A stretch of 64,000 nucleotides of DNA from Deltaproteobacteria bacterium (GCA_026129095.1 JAHCIT010000002.1:186001-250000), one strand, 5' to 3'. Counted from the stretch's first letter, positions 26,032 through 34,731 are shown. Notes: generated by a model from the sequence alone, not told the origin. Program-made: numbers and translations.

Positions 26032-27369
26032 TCAGTTGGCCGGCACGGCGGTCCTGAGCCGGGGGCGGTTCTGGTAGCGCTGGTAGAACCCGCTGCCGCC
26101 GCCATCGGGAAACCGGGGCGGCAGGAGCACCTGGGCCCCGAAGGAATACCACTGCGCCTTCAGGTTTTCCCAGCGGTTCAGCTCGAATCCGCTGCAGGGG
26201 CTGCAGCCGCGCACGCGCTCCGGGGCGTCGTCCAGCTCGCTGTTGTCGATGTAGTAGGCCGAGGGGTTGAGACTCAGCGCCTTGTCGTAATAGACGAACA
26301 CCATCTCGTTGAGCCCGCGACCTGTCACGAGAAACCACGGCTCGTTACCCATGCTCACCAGGACGGGCTCCTTTGCCGAGTTGCCCTCGACCGGGAGACC
26401 CTGCGGCTCGGTCTTGGTGACAAACCGGACGCCCGTGAGCCCATTGAAATCCATGACGAACTGCACGTCCATCGAGGACGTGAACAGCGCCGCGTGTCCC
26501 GGCAGCCGGAACCGGACCCTCGCGTCCCAGATCCGCTCGTAGTGGATGAAATCCACGAAGGCGCTGATGGTGAACCCCGGCAGCGGCGTCACCGAGATCG
26601 ACACGTGCCGGATGATCCGCACCGGCCCGGTCCGCACGCCCTCCAGCGTGCCCCTGATATCATCCTCGTTGACGCGGATCGTGATGAGGTCGCCGAGCGA
26701 GCGCGCCTTCATCCGGACCTTGAGGCGGTCGAAGAAATCCTCCTTCCCGCCCCGGTAGTCCCTGAACTGGAGCCGGTCGAAGATGTGCGGCTTCTTCAGC
26801 GAATAGCCCCAGGAGTAGCCCGGGGCATGGACGGCATCCCCGGCCCGCTCGTAGCGGAGGTTCGTCGTGCCCGGCACGGCGGAAAACGGGCCAACGAGCG
26901 CATAGAGGCGGTCCGGTCCGCCGTCCGGGCGCGAGAACCTGAGCTCGATGATCTTCCCCTGCGCCCGCGCCAGCTGTTCCTCCAGGCAGGCCCCGCCCAG
27001 GTCGCGCTCCATGAAGACGATCTCGTCATTGGCGTCTATGACGCCCGGTGTGTCGTCCTTCGAGGGGCCGGTGAGCGGCAGGTTCGACACGATCCGGCCG
27101 TCGGCGGTGTATTCGTCCACCTGGAAGACGATCGACCGGATCCGGCCGTCGGAGCAGGAAAAGAGCGACAGCTCGGCGGCCTTGACCCCCTGGAGCGCGG
27201 CCGCCTCCGACCCGGTAAAGATGACCGGGAGGATGGATTCCTCTCCGGACGCGGCGTGCGCGAACGGCACCGCAGCCAGCCACGCCAGCACGGCCCAGGC
27301 CGCCCATGATGATCGCAACCGGTAAACCACAGGTTTTCCCCGGACCAGCCCGCCCCCGCGGGCTCCCAT
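26032..27369 (-). CDS. Exported protein of unknown function
   Basis: 445 residues. A hydrophobic N-terminal signal (WAAWAVLAWLAAVPFAHA) is followed by a periplasmic or outer-membrane protein rich in beta strands, for example ISAFVDFIHYERIWDARVRF. A CSPC pair near residue 393 may form a disulfide. The ATG at 27369 has no strong ribosome site; a GTG 13 codons in, after GGGGAAAA, is a possible alternative start. No domain recognised. It follows the fic gene by 56 bp on the same strand, but shared function is unlikely. Confidence 0.6.
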   Translation of the reverse strand: MGARGGGLVRGKPVVYRLRSSWAAWAVLAWLAAVPFAHAASGEESILPVIFTGSEAAALQGVKAAELSLFSCSDGRIRSIVFQVDEYTADGRIVSNLPLTGPSKDDTPGVIDANDEIVFMERDLGGACLEEQLARAQGKIIELRFSRPDGGPDRLYALVGPFSAVPGTTNLRYERAGDAVHAPGYSWGYSLKKPHIFDRLQFRDYRGGKEDFFDRLKVRMKARSLGDLITIRVNEDDIRGTLEGVRTGPVRIIRHVSISVTPLPGFTISAFVDFIHYERIWDARVRFRLPGHAALFTSSMDVQFVMDFNGLTGVRFVTKTEPQGLPVEGNSAKEPVLVSMGNEPWFLVTGRGLNEMVFVYYDKALSLNPSAYYIDNSELDDAPERVRGCSPCSGFELNRWENLKAQWYSFGAQVLLPPRFPDGGGSGFYQRYQNRPRLRTAVPAN

Positions 27370-27425
27370 TCATTCAGTACGCTAACGAATCACGGCCGGG
27401 ATGTCACTGGATTTGCGGTCTCCGC

Positions 27426-28535
27426 CTAGCCGGCCTCCGCCAGAAGGTAGCTTGTGCTTCGGCCACCGGCAGGAGCCCTCACCAGTATGCCCCGCACGAT
27501 AAGATCGTTGATATCCCGGGATGCGGTGTCCTGAGAACATTTGCATAGGGCTGCCCATTTCGACGAGGTGAGCTTTCCCGTGAAACCGTCCAGCAGGCGG
27601 TTGAGCATGGCCTTTTGCCGGCCGTTGAAGGAGGCTTCCCTGTGGATTTCCCAGAACCGCGCTTTCCTGAGGACCACCGACAGGGCCGCCTCGGTGCCCC
27701 CAATGGCCCGGCCGAGGCAGTCGAGGAACCACCCAAGCCATCCGGTAATATCGAGACTGCCTTTCTGGGTGATTTCCAGAATGTCGTAATAGGCTTTCTT
27801 CTCGGTGCAGATCTGCGCGGACATGCTGTAGAAACGCTGCACGCTGTTTTCCGATCTGGCCAGCGCCATGTCGGCAATCGCACGGGCAATCCGGCCGTTT
27901 CCGTCCTCGAAGGGATGGATGGTCACGAACCATAGATGGGCAATGGCCGCCTTGAGTACGCCGCCATCGGGCTCGCTGCCATCGAACCACGCCAGGAACC
28001 TGCGCATCTCGGACGGGAGCCTGTCCGCAGGCGGAGCTTCGTAGTGAACCCGCTGACGGCCTTGCGGGCCGGAAACCACCTGCATCGGTCCCTCCCGGTC
28101 GTCGCGCCAATTGCCCACCCTGATAATGCGCATGCCGCTCCGGCCGGTGGGAAAAAGAGCCGCATGCCAGCCCAAAAGCCGTTCTTCCGTCAGCCGGACG
28201 TGGCATTCCTGCGTGGCGTCCAGCATCATCTCCACGACGCCTTCCACATGGCGGTCGGCGGGGGGCAAGGCACCTGCCTCCATCCCCAGGCGGCGGGCGA
28301 TGGACGAGCGCACCTGCTCCCGGCTCAGAATCTCGCCTTCGATCTCGCTGGACTTGAGCACGTCTTCGGTGAGGGTTTGAAGAACGGCCTCGCCGCGGAG
28401 CCGGAATCCGAGGGTTTCCATCCGCCCCAGAAGCCGCCCCTGCTGGTGCCGCACCGCACCGAGCTTCATGGCCAGGAGTTCCGAATCCCAAGTAAATTCC
28501 GGCCAAGTGGTGAGTTGATGAATATAGATAGACAA
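27426..28535 (-). CDS. Fic family protein (class II, self-inhibited) with C-terminal HTH
   Basis: 369 residues. Start is TTG at 28535, with GGAG 9 nt upstream inside an inverted repeat. An N-terminal DUF4172-like region carries the inhibitory motif SSEIEG (residues 62-67) expected of class II Fic proteins. The catalytic motif HPFEDGNGR (207-215) is intact, so AMP or another nucleotide group can be transferred from NTP to a target hydroxyl. The C-terminal 70 residues look like a winged helix (WAALCKCSQDTASRDINDLI). Two copies of an inverted repeat upstream suggest that it binds its own promoter. No toxin partner gene is adjacent. Confidence 0.88.
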   Translation of the reverse strand: MSIYIHQLTTWPEFTWDSELLAMKLGAVRHQQGRLLGRMETLGFRLRGEAVLQTLTEDVLKSSEIEGEILSREQVRSSIARRLGMEAGALPPADRHVEGVVEMMLDATQECHVRLTEERLLGWHAALFPTGRSGMRIIRVGNWRDDREGPMQVVSGPQGRQRVHYEAPPADRLPSEMRRFLAWFDGSEPDGGVLKAAIAHLWFVTIHPFEDGNGRIARAIADMALARSENSVQRFYSMSAQICTEKKAYYDILEITQKGSLDITGWLGWFLDCLGRAIGGTEAALSVVLRKARFWEIHREASFNGRQKAMLNRLLDGFTGKLTSSKWAALCKCSQDTASRDINDLIVRGILVRAPAGGRSTSYLLAEAG

Positions 28536-28540
28536 GCAGC

Positions 28541-28567
28541 TAATCTCCGCAAATTATGCGGAGATTA
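28541..28567. repeat. Inverted repeat 1, likely operator of fic
   Basis: TAATCTCCGCA and TGCGGAGATTA are perfect 11-bp arms around AATTA. The GGAG of the arm is also the ribosome-binding site of the fic TTG start at 28535, so a bound protein would block translation initiation or transcription start. Confidence 0.7.
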
Positions 28568-28596
28568 TACCCGTTACCCTACTATATAGCCAAGCG

Positions 28597-28623
28597 TAAT
28601 CTCCGTAAATTTTGCGGAGATTA
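28597..28623. repeat. Inverted repeat 2, likely operator of fic
   Basis: TAATCTCCGTA and TTGCGGAGATTA give a near-perfect copy of the 28541 site, starting exactly 56 bp from it (over five helical turns). A third partial arm, ATTCTCCGC, follows at about 28632. Confidence 0.65.
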
Positions 28624-28676
28624 TGGCGGTTATTCTCCGCACGCACCGGGCGCGCGGCGGCCTGCCGGTGGTGCCC

Positions 28677-29075
28677 CTACGCCGCGGTCTTTTCGGTCTT
28701 CCAGACCTTCCGGCCGGTGGCTTTCTCGTAAACCCACACGAACGGCTTGGCGATGATGAACAGCGGCCCCATGACGAGGTGCACGGGGTTCCTGAAGAAG
28801 GCCGGCTGGTTGCCCTCGATGGCGTGGCCGATGAACTGGAAGATCCAGCCCACGACGAACCAGATGGCGAGCGTCTGCCAGTCGAAGTAGCCGCGGAAAA
28901 TCCAGGTGTAGAGTGGCCAGACCAGGCTGAAGACGATCATCGGGATGCCGACGTAGTGCGTCGCCTGGTTCCACGGGTGCTGGTGCTTGAGCCGGTAGAC
29001 CTCCAGGTAGTTCAGTCCGCCCTGCTCGATCAGCCGGTCCACTTCCTCGTGCGAGTATTTCGGTTTGAATGCCAT
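28677..29075 (-). CDS. Mpo1-like (DUF962) membrane protein
   Basis: 132 residues. Conserved His motifs of the Mpo1/YGL010w family are present: HPWNQATHYVGIP near the middle and GHAIEGNQPAF further on, within two or three membrane segments. In yeast, Mpo1 is an iron-dependent dioxygenase in 2-hydroxy fatty acid alpha-oxidation of phytosphingosine breakdown. The bacterial members are uncharacterised. It lies 38 bp downstream of a FadR-type regulator gene and is probably in its operon, which supports a role in fatty-acid breakdown. Confidence 0.8.
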   Translation of the reverse strand: MAFKPKYSHEEVDRLIEQGGLNYLEVYRLKHQHPWNQATHYVGIPMIVFSLVWPLYTWIFRGYFDWQTLAIWFVVGWIFQFIGHAIEGNQPAFFRNPVHLVMGPLFIIAKPFVWVYEKATGRKVWKTEKTAA

Positions 29076-29113
29076 CGTCGTCTGCTCCTGCCTGCGGTTT
29101 CCCTGTAGAAGTT

Positions 29114-29848
29114 TCAGCGCCGGGAGGGCTTGCCCAGCGCATCGAGCACCTGGAACATCGCCCCATCCAGCTTCTCGAAATGCCGGTAGAGCCTCGTCCG
29201 CGCCAGTTCCGGCTTGTGGGCGGCGATCGCCTCCACCACCTTCTCCCTGGAACCGGCCGTCCAGTCCGGCAGCTTCCAGAGGGTTCCTCCGCGGCGGACC
29301 AGTTCGAGATAGGCCGGTCCGAAGGAGTTGTAGCTCCACTGGAACGTGAGGCTCCGGCTCATGCGGATCAGGGCCGCGTAGAACTCGTAGTCGGCCGTCT
29401 GCTCGGCGAGCGAGCTCTGCGTGGCCCCGATCGCCTCGCAGCGCACCTTCAGCTCGCGGATGTCCCCTTCGGTGGCGCATTCGGCCACCGCCGCCGCCGT
29501 CTCTGACAGGAGCACCTGCCGGAGCCGCATGGCGTGGCGCAGCGGACGCACCAGTTCCGGCGTGGGCCGGGCGTAGAGCGCAAGATAGGGCAGCAGTTCC
29601 AGCCGCCCCTCGGCGGCGATGTCTGCAATCTCGATGGAGGCGCCCTGACGGATCCGGAGCAGCCCGGCCGACTCCAGTATCCGGAGCGCCTCGCGCAGGG
29701 TGTTGCGGTTGGTCCCGAACCGGAGCGCCAGCTCGCGCTCAGGCGGCAGCTTCTCTCCTGCCTTCAGCTCGCCGGTGAGGATCTGGCGGCGGAGCTGCCC
29801 GGCGATGTCGTCGGAGACGTTGGTTTTCTGTACTGGCGCGACCTGCAT
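29114..29848 (-). CDS. GntR-family regulator, FadR/FCD type
   Basis: 244 residues from the ATG at 29848. Residues 8-75 are the GntR winged helix (GQLRRQILTGELKAGEKLPP, ELALRFGTNRNTLREAL). The C-terminal part is all-helical, as in FCD/FadR ligand-binding domains. The palindrome AACTGGTTAAACCAGTT lies 39 bp upstream and probably mediates self-control. A like site precedes the acyl-CoA ligase at 19888, so the ligand may be an acyl-CoA or fatty acid. It heads an operon with the Mpo1-like gene. Confidence 0.82.
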   Translation of the reverse strand: MQVAPVQKTNVSDDIAGQLRRQILTGELKAGEKLPPERELALRFGTNRNTLREALRILESAGLLRIRQGASIEIADIAAEGRLELLPYLALYARPTPELVRPLRHAMRLRQVLLSETAAAVAECATEGDIRELKVRCEAIGATQSSLAEQTADYEFYAALIRMSRSLTFQWSYNSFGPAYLELVRRGGTLWKLPDWTAGSREKVVEAIAAHKPELARTRLYRHFEKLDGAMFQVLDALGKPSRR

Positions 29849-29886
29849 CTGTTCCCCGTGCCCGCCGGTCCCCGTGCGGGAATCCC

Positions 29887-29903
29887 AACTGGTTAAACCA
29901 GTT
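29887..29903. promoter_or_regulatory. GntR/FadR-type autoregulatory operator
   Basis: AACTGGTTAAACCAGTT is a 17-bp perfect palindrome with a central A, followed at once by an overlapping TTAACCAG half. It lies 39 bp upstream of the GntR start. The TGGT/ACCA half-sites match the GntR-FadR operator layout. Confidence 0.65.
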
Positions 29904-30038
29904 AACCAGATACCGCGGCGGCCGTCAAGCCCCCTCCTCCACCGGCCGCCGCGCCGGGAACATTTGCGCCGCTGGGGTTGAATTTCCCGCCCGGATGGGG
30001 ATTTGATACCGTCCCGGCCGCGAGGTGGCCATTTCAAC

Positions 30039-30947
30039 ATGAACACATTCCGTAGAATTCTGAAGCCCGCCCTGGCTGCCTTCCTGACCGTGACGCTGGG
30101 CGGGTGCCTGGGCCTGTTCTTCGGCCCGGTGCCCGATCGCGACTACTCGAACGAGGGCGTCACCCTGATGGGCGCCGCCAACACCGTGAGCGGCATGAAG
30201 GCGGGCGACATCTGCCAGATGAACGAGGCGGCTGAGCCGCCGCCAGCGGCGCCGATCCACACGGACACGATCCGCCAGCTCGCCGCCCGGAGCAAGAGCT
30301 CGGTCGTGAACATCTACGTGAAGACGGCCAACCCCGTGCGCGCCCAGATCCTCATCATCCCCGTGCCGGGGCTGCCGCCGGTGGATATCCCCGGTGAGGC
30401 GCTGGGCTCGGGGTTCTTCTGCTCGAAGTCCGGGTTCCTGCTCACGAACGCGCACGTCGTTGCCCGCGCCGACAAGCTCTCGGCCAAGACCGACGACGGG
30501 AAGCTGCATGAGCTCGAAATCGTCGCCGTGGACCGCAAGCACGACCTCGCCCTGCTCCGCGTCACCCCGGCGGGCAGCTTCCCGGCGGCGACCATGGCCG
30601 GCGCGGCGCGGCTCGCCGAGGGCGACTGGGTGGTGGCGATCGGCAACCCGCTGGGGCTCACCCACTCGGTGTCGCACGGGATCGTCTCGCAGCGGAGCCG
30701 CTCGATCGCCGAGCTCCAGCGCGGCCGCGAGGACGACCTCCAGTTCCTTCAGACCGACACGCCCATCAACCCCGGCAACTCCGGCGGCCCGCTGTTTGAC
30801 ATCACCGGGCAGGTGGTCGGCATCAACACGGCCATCGCCCGCCACGCGCAGGGAATCAGCTTCACGATTCCCACCGAGCGGGTACGGATGTTCCTGGACC
30901 AGGTGGGCGAACTGTCCACCCGCCGCTTCCCGCCGGTTCGGAGATAG
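30039..30947 (+). CDS. Trypsin-like serine protease lipoprotein without PDZ domain
   Basis: 302 residues. The signal (KPALAAFLTVTLGGC) has lipobox LGGC with Cys23, so the protease is membrane-anchored. The triad is His138 (TNAHVV), Asp168 (RKHDLALL) and Ser247 (NPGNSGGP), all intact, as in DegP/HtrA. There is no room for a PDZ domain after residue about 300, unlike HtrA. A FHA gene starts 3 bp downstream, suggesting they act in one envelope or signalling unit. Confidence 0.85.
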   Translation: MNTFRRILKPALAAFLTVTLGGCLGLFFGPVPDRDYSNEGVTLMGAANTVSGMKAGDICQMNEAAEPPPAAPIHTDTIRQLAARSKSSVVNIYVKTANPVRAQILIIPVPGLPPVDIPGEALGSGFFCSKSGFLLTNAHVVARADKLSAKTDDGKLHELEIVAVDRKHDLALLRVTPAGSFPAATMAGAARLAEGDWVVAIGNPLGLTHSVSHGIVSQRSRSIAELQRGREDDLQFLQTDTPINPGNSGGPLFDITGQVVGINTAIARHAQGISFTIPTERVRMFLDQVGELSTRRFPPVRR

Positions 30948-30950
30948 CCC

Positions 30951-31436
30951 GTGGCCGGCGCCATCGTTCCCCGCGAGCTCATTCTTAGGATCACCACCGG
31001 CGCCGATGCCGGGCGGGTGATCGAGCTGCACCGGGGGGAATGCGTCGTGGTGGGCCGCGAATACACGACCGACCGGACCGTCGAGGTGACGGCCGTGAGG
31101 GAACTCCGCAGCGACGGCCGCACCCAGCTTCCGAAGGAGATGGTCAGCCGGGCCGAAGGGTTCCTCGCCAGCCGCGATCCGGACCCCGACAGCACCGCGC
31201 CGCAGTTCCCGCCGTCGCTCGACTCCTACCGCCGCCGGGACGACATCCGCGTGCAGGACCAGACCGTCTCGCGCCTCCACGCGATCATCTATCTCGACGA
31301 CCGCGGCGCGGGGGTGATTGACCTTGGCTCCACCAACGGCACCGAGGTGGACGGCCGCAACACCTCGCACCACGCCATCGGAAACGGCCAGAGGGTGCGG
31401 CTCGGCGACCTGGAGATCGCCGTCGAGGGGCTGTAG
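30951..31436 (+). CDS. FHA-domain protein with an insert
   Basis: 161 residues from a GTG start 3 bp after the protease stop. FHA phosphothreonine-binding motifs: VVVGREYTTD, DQTVSRLHAIIY and DLGSTNGTEVDG. Between the GR strand and the SRxHA loop, where about 15 residues are usual, some 60 are present, rich in Asp, Pro and Arg. It may recognise a phosphorylated partner; no Ser/Thr kinase gene is in the window. Co-transcription with the protease is near certain. Confidence 0.85.
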   Translation: MAGAIVPRELILRITTGADAGRVIELHRGECVVVGREYTTDRTVEVTAVRELRSDGRTQLPKEMVSRAEGFLASRDPDPDSTAPQFPPSLDSYRRRDDIRVQDQTVSRLHAIIYLDDRGAGVIDLGSTNGTEVDGRNTSHHAIGNGQRVRLGDLEIAVEGL

Positions 31437-31459
31437 CCGGACGCGGGGGCGGCGGGCCC

Positions 31460-32575
31460 CTAGAACTTGCCGATCTCCGTCTTGAGCGCGCCGTAGCCCA
31501 CCTTGTTCGAGTAGTCGGAGTGGATGATCCCGAAATGCGCCTCGGGGCCCATGCCGTAGACGCCGCCATTCACCCAGCAGTTGCCGGGATTGAACTGGTC
31601 GGTGCAGGTGTCGATGAGCTGGTACCAGCCGAGCACGACCACCTGGTAGGGCCTGGTGGCGTTGTTGGAGTTGACCTTCGTGCGGATCACCGGGAGCGCC
31701 TGGCTGATGAAGTCGCGCTGGTCGTACTCGTCGGCGAGCAGCCACGCCCAGCTGCTGTAGCCGGTTTCGAGGATCGCGCCGTCCTTGCCGTACCAGGGGT
31801 TGCCGGGGGTGTTGATCCGCTGGAGCAGCGTGTCGAGCGGGCCCCAGTCGGTGTAGAAGCAGCAGGCCCAGGTGCCCGGATAGTGGTCGATGCCGATCAC
31901 GTCGATGTAGCTCCCGGCCTTCACGAGCCAGTCCGTCACGGCCGCTTCCCACCCGGCGAGGTTCGCCATCACGTTGATGTAGGTCCGTGCCGCGGGGTCG
32001 AGGTTCCGCACCACGGCCCCGGCGCGGGCAAAGAGCTGCCAGTCGTCGGCGGCGTCGATGGGATCAATGAGGTGGTTCGCCTCGTTCCAGAGCTGGTAGT
32101 GGTTCACCCGGTCGCCGATCCAGAGGACCACCTCGCGGATGTACCGCTCGTAGGCAGCCCAGAAGGCCGCCTTGTCCTGCCCGTAGAGCTGCACCGCCCA
32201 GTCCGGGGCGTTCGAGAAGATGATGAGCGGCTCCAGGCCGTGCCAGCGGATGTTGCTGACGAAGTTCGTGTAGAACTGGAGCTTGCCGTAATCCCACACG
32301 CCGCGGGCCGGCTCGATGTCGCGCCAGAAGACGTCTGTCCGGACGCCCTTGCCGCCCAGATCCTTCAGCTTCGTGAACGCCTGGTTCGCCTTGCCCAAGT
32401 CGTAGTTGATCTCGCCCGCGTGGACCGTGAAATACCAGGGCACCTTCTGGGGCGGAGGGGGCGGCGGCGGTGTGCCGCCCGCACGGGCGGGACCTACCGC
32501 GAGAACCACCATCGCCGCTGCCACGGCGAACGCCGCGAGGCGGCCGCCCGGTTTCCAGTTCATCTTCGCGTTCAT
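31460..32575 (-). CDS. Secreted clan A glycoside hydrolase
   Basis: 371 residues. Signal peptide (FAVAAAMVVLAVGPARA), a Pro run (about 35-42), then a TIM-barrel of the GH-A clan. The acid/base Glu165 lies in YQLWNEANH after strand 4 and the likely nucleophile is Glu270 in AILETGYSSW after strand 7, both in the right places. It may belong near GH5/GH39 or GH53-like cellulase/xylosidase groups, which I cannot resolve. It may act on polysaccharide in the periplasm or outside the cell. The next region upstream is the repeat array. Confidence 0.75.
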   Translation of the reverse strand: MNAKMNWKPGGRLAAFAVAAAMVVLAVGPARAGGTPPPPPPPQKVPWYFTVHAGEINYDLGKANQAFTKLKDLGGKGVRTDVFWRDIEPARGVWDYGKLQFYTNFVSNIRWHGLEPLIIFSNAPDWAVQLYGQDKAAFWAAYERYIREVVLWIGDRVNHYQLWNEANHLIDPIDAADDWQLFARAGAVVRNLDPAARTYINVMANLAGWEAAVTDWLVKAGSYIDVIGIDHYPGTWACCFYTDWGPLDTLLQRINTPGNPWYGKDGAILETGYSSWAWLLADEYDQRDFISQALPVIRTKVNSNNATRPYQVVVLGWYQLIDTCTDQFNPGNCWVNGGVYGMGPEAHFGIIHSDYSNKVGYGALKTEIGKF

Positions 32576-32835
32576 GATCTCTCCTTATAAAGGGGTCTTC
32601 CCTTGAGGACTGCGGGGCCTTGGGACTCCCAAGGACACACTTCACGGACCGTGCCACTGGCGCCGGAGCGGCGAAGCACCGGCAACCGGCTGTATTTATT
32701 TGCTATTTTCCGATCTGGGACGGCCAGCTCCAGGCGCGGGAGGCCTTGCAAAACGCCAGAAACCGCGCCGCCACTGGCAGAATGCCACGGCTGGCTGAGG
32801 CGTGGTGAGCCGTGGTGAGGTGAGGTTTCCAGATG

Positions 32836-33060
32836 CCTCACCCCCCAGCCCCTGAGAGGGGATGGCCTCACCCCCTTAATCCCCCTCTCCGGGAACCGGA
32901 GAGGGGGAGAGGATTGCTCCCGCCCTCTCCAGTTCCTGGAGAGGGCCGCGACCCGTCAGGGTCGCGGGGTGAGGCTTCACCCCCTTTATCCCCCTCTCCG
33001 GGAACCGGAGAGGGGGAGGTTTCTGGCCCCCTCTCTGCGTCTGCGGAGAGGGGGAGCCCG
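32836..33060. repeat. Array of REP-like palindromes in a gene-free stretch
   Basis: The roughly 600-bp gap 32576-33184 holds several GC-rich hairpins. Two near-identical copies of CCCCCTCTCCGGGAACCGGA and its complementary arm lie at 32881-32909 and 32990-33018, each preceded by a CCTCACCCCC-like or CTTCACCCCC-like lead. A related one with a different loop is at 33027-33055, a shorter stem at 32922-32946 and CGCGACCC/GGGTCGCG at 32947-32966. A partial copy begins at 32836. The layout resembles REP/BIME clusters. Reading frames over it are artefacts of the repeats. I see nothing else in the gap apart from short flanks. Confidence 0.75.
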
Positions 33061-33184
33061 GAGGGCGGGGGTGTGGTTTCTTCCGGGGAACCGGCACGGC
33101 CCGCGGCCGAAACCCCGCCGCCCCGCGAGAGCCCGGCGGTCCAGCGGCTCCGGGCACGGATGAGGCAGCGCGGGAGGAGGTGAC

Positions 33185-33727
33185 CTAACCCTTCAGGCGG
33201 TCGAGGTGCTCGCGGATCGGTTTCATGTCGAGGCGGGCCTGGGTGAGCAGGGTGTCGAGCATCGCCTTGCCGAGGCTGGCGAGCTGGAACATCCGCTCGA
33301 TGCGCTCCTTCTTGAACCGGAAGTCCTTCGCCTCGTAGTGCTCGCGCTCGGCGTCGAGCGCGGCGAGCGCCTGACGGAAGGTGTCGAGCGCCGATTCGAT
33401 CTCGCGCCGCTCGCGGTCGGAGAGCACGCCGGTGATGAGCTTCCACAGGTCGGTCTCGGCGGCGAAGAAGTCCTTGCGCTCGCCCGGCTGGTGGATCTTG
33501 CGGATCGCCTTCCAGCGCAGCAGCTCGTTGGTCGCCATGCTGACGGCCCCGGCCGACAGTTCCAGCGCGTCGGCGATGCCGGCCGCCGAGATGGGCTCCG
33601 GCGAAAGATACAGCAGCGTCCAGATTCGCCCCAGGTTGCTCTTGAAGTTCCAGAACTCCATGAGCTGCCCGATGGCGTCGGCCATGAGCCGGGGGGCGCG
33701 GAGCTCGGTTTTCGGGTGTGGGGTCAC
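33185..33727 (-). CDS. GbsR/MarR-family transcriptional regulator
   Basis: 180 residues from the GTG at 33727, supported by GAGGAG 6 nt upstream. The sequence around GRIWTLLYLSPEPISAAGIA and LSAGAVSMATNELLRW is the GbsR winged helix. The C-terminal helices are charged and end in LDRLKG. GbsR-type proteins sense osmolyte precursors or other stress signals. It is the last gene of the prenyl-lipid operon, and a TGAAGTTTCA inverted repeat at 36498-36525 before the first gene may be its operator. Confidence 0.85.
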   Translation of the reverse strand: MTPHPKTELRAPRLMADAIGQLMEFWNFKSNLGRIWTLLYLSPEPISAAGIADALELSAGAVSMATNELLRWKAIRKIHQPGERKDFFAAETDLWKLITGVLSDRERREIESALDTFRQALAALDAEREHYEAKDFRFKKERIERMFQLASLGKAMLDTLLTQARLDMKPIREHLDRLKG

Positions 33728-33786
33728 GCGGGGCTCCTCGTGAACCGGCGGGGAGCGGCTGGACGCGGGCCTGCGGGAAAGGCTTT

Positions 33787-34731
33787 TCAGCCGAAAAGCA
33801 GCCCCGCCGCGTACAGGATGCCGAACAGGAGGTGCAGTTGCGCGGCGTGGAAGGTCGGGTCGCCCCTGGGTCCGCGCCGCCGGTACGCCTCGCGGCCCTG
33901 CCGGATCAGCCGCAGGGTAGCGGACACCTTGGGGAGGCTCAAGAAGACGAGGAGCGAAAGGGCGGGGACGATCCCGGCGAGCGCCGCCCACGCGACGATG
34001 GCGAGCGCACCGGCGGCGAGCAGCGCGGCGTAGATTTGCGAGCCCTTCCCGCCGAGCCGGATCGCCACCGTGCGGATGCCGGCCGAGGCGTCGGTTTCCA
34101 CGTCGCGCCAGTTGTTGGCGTGCAGGATCAGAACGGCGAGGAGCCCCACCGGCGCACCGGCGGCGATGCGCGCGGCGGCAAGCTCGCCCGTGAGGATCCA
34201 GTCGATGCCGCTCACCATCACCGGTCCCATGAGAAGGAACACCAGCGGGTCGCCAAGGCCCCGGTATTTGAGGCCGAAGGGACGCGCCGTGTAGAGAAGG
34301 CCCAGCGAGAATCCGGCCGTCCCCAGGACCAGCACCTCCAGCCCGCGCTCCCAGATGAGGGGAAGCGCCGCGAAACCCGCCACCGCCATCAGCGCGAACT
34401 GCGCCGTGAGCATGTCCGAACGGGTCAGAAGCCCGTCGGGGATGACGCCCGAACCCGCCGCGCCGGGCGGCTGGCCGGGGCGGTCGAGCCCCCGGTCGAA
34501 GTCGTCAATGTCGTTGCGGACGTTCACGGCGAGCAGCATCGCCGTGGCCGAGACGGCCATCCACAGGAGCAGCCACCAGTTTGCAACTCCCGTCGCCGAC
34601 CGGGCGGCGAGTCCCGCGCCCACGATGACCGGCACGATGACGGCGGGGAGCGAGAAGAGCCGCAGGGCCCGCAGCCACAGCGAGAGCCGGGAGAGGGGTT
34701 CCGTTTCCGGGGAGGTGGCGGTGGTGTCCAT
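33787..34731 (-). CDS. UbiA-family prenyltransferase, MenA-like
   Basis: 314 residues with eight to nine membrane helices. First Asp-rich motif NVRNDIDDFDRGLD and second NNWRDVETDASAGIRT match the MenA/UbiA group, which attaches a polyprenyl chain to an aromatic acceptor (DHNA for MenA). The gene upstream encodes a polyprenyl diphosphate synthase, the donor-maker, 52 bp away. No other men/ubi gene is in the window, so a different acceptor is possible. Confidence 0.85.
   Translation of the reverse strand: MDTTATSPETEPLSRLSLWLRALRLFSLPAVIVPVIVGAGLAARSATGVANWWLLLWMAVSATAMLLAVNVRNDIDDFDRGLDRPGQPPGAAGSGVIPDGLLTRSDMLTAQFALMAVAGFAALPLIWERGLEVLVLGTAGFSLGLLYTARPFGLKYRGLGDPLVFLLMGPVMVSGIDWILTGELAAARIAAGAPVGLLAVLILHANNWRDVETDASAGIRTVAIRLGGKGSQIYAALLAAGALAIVAWAALAGIVPALSLLVFLSLPKVSATLRLIRQGREAYRRRGPRGDPTFHAAQLHLLFGILYAAGLLFG

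Noticed and set aside
32833-33183. 116-codon open frame in the repeat array
   Set aside because: Its sequence is only translated palindromes (Pro/Arg/Gly/Glu-rich) and has no ribosome-binding site.
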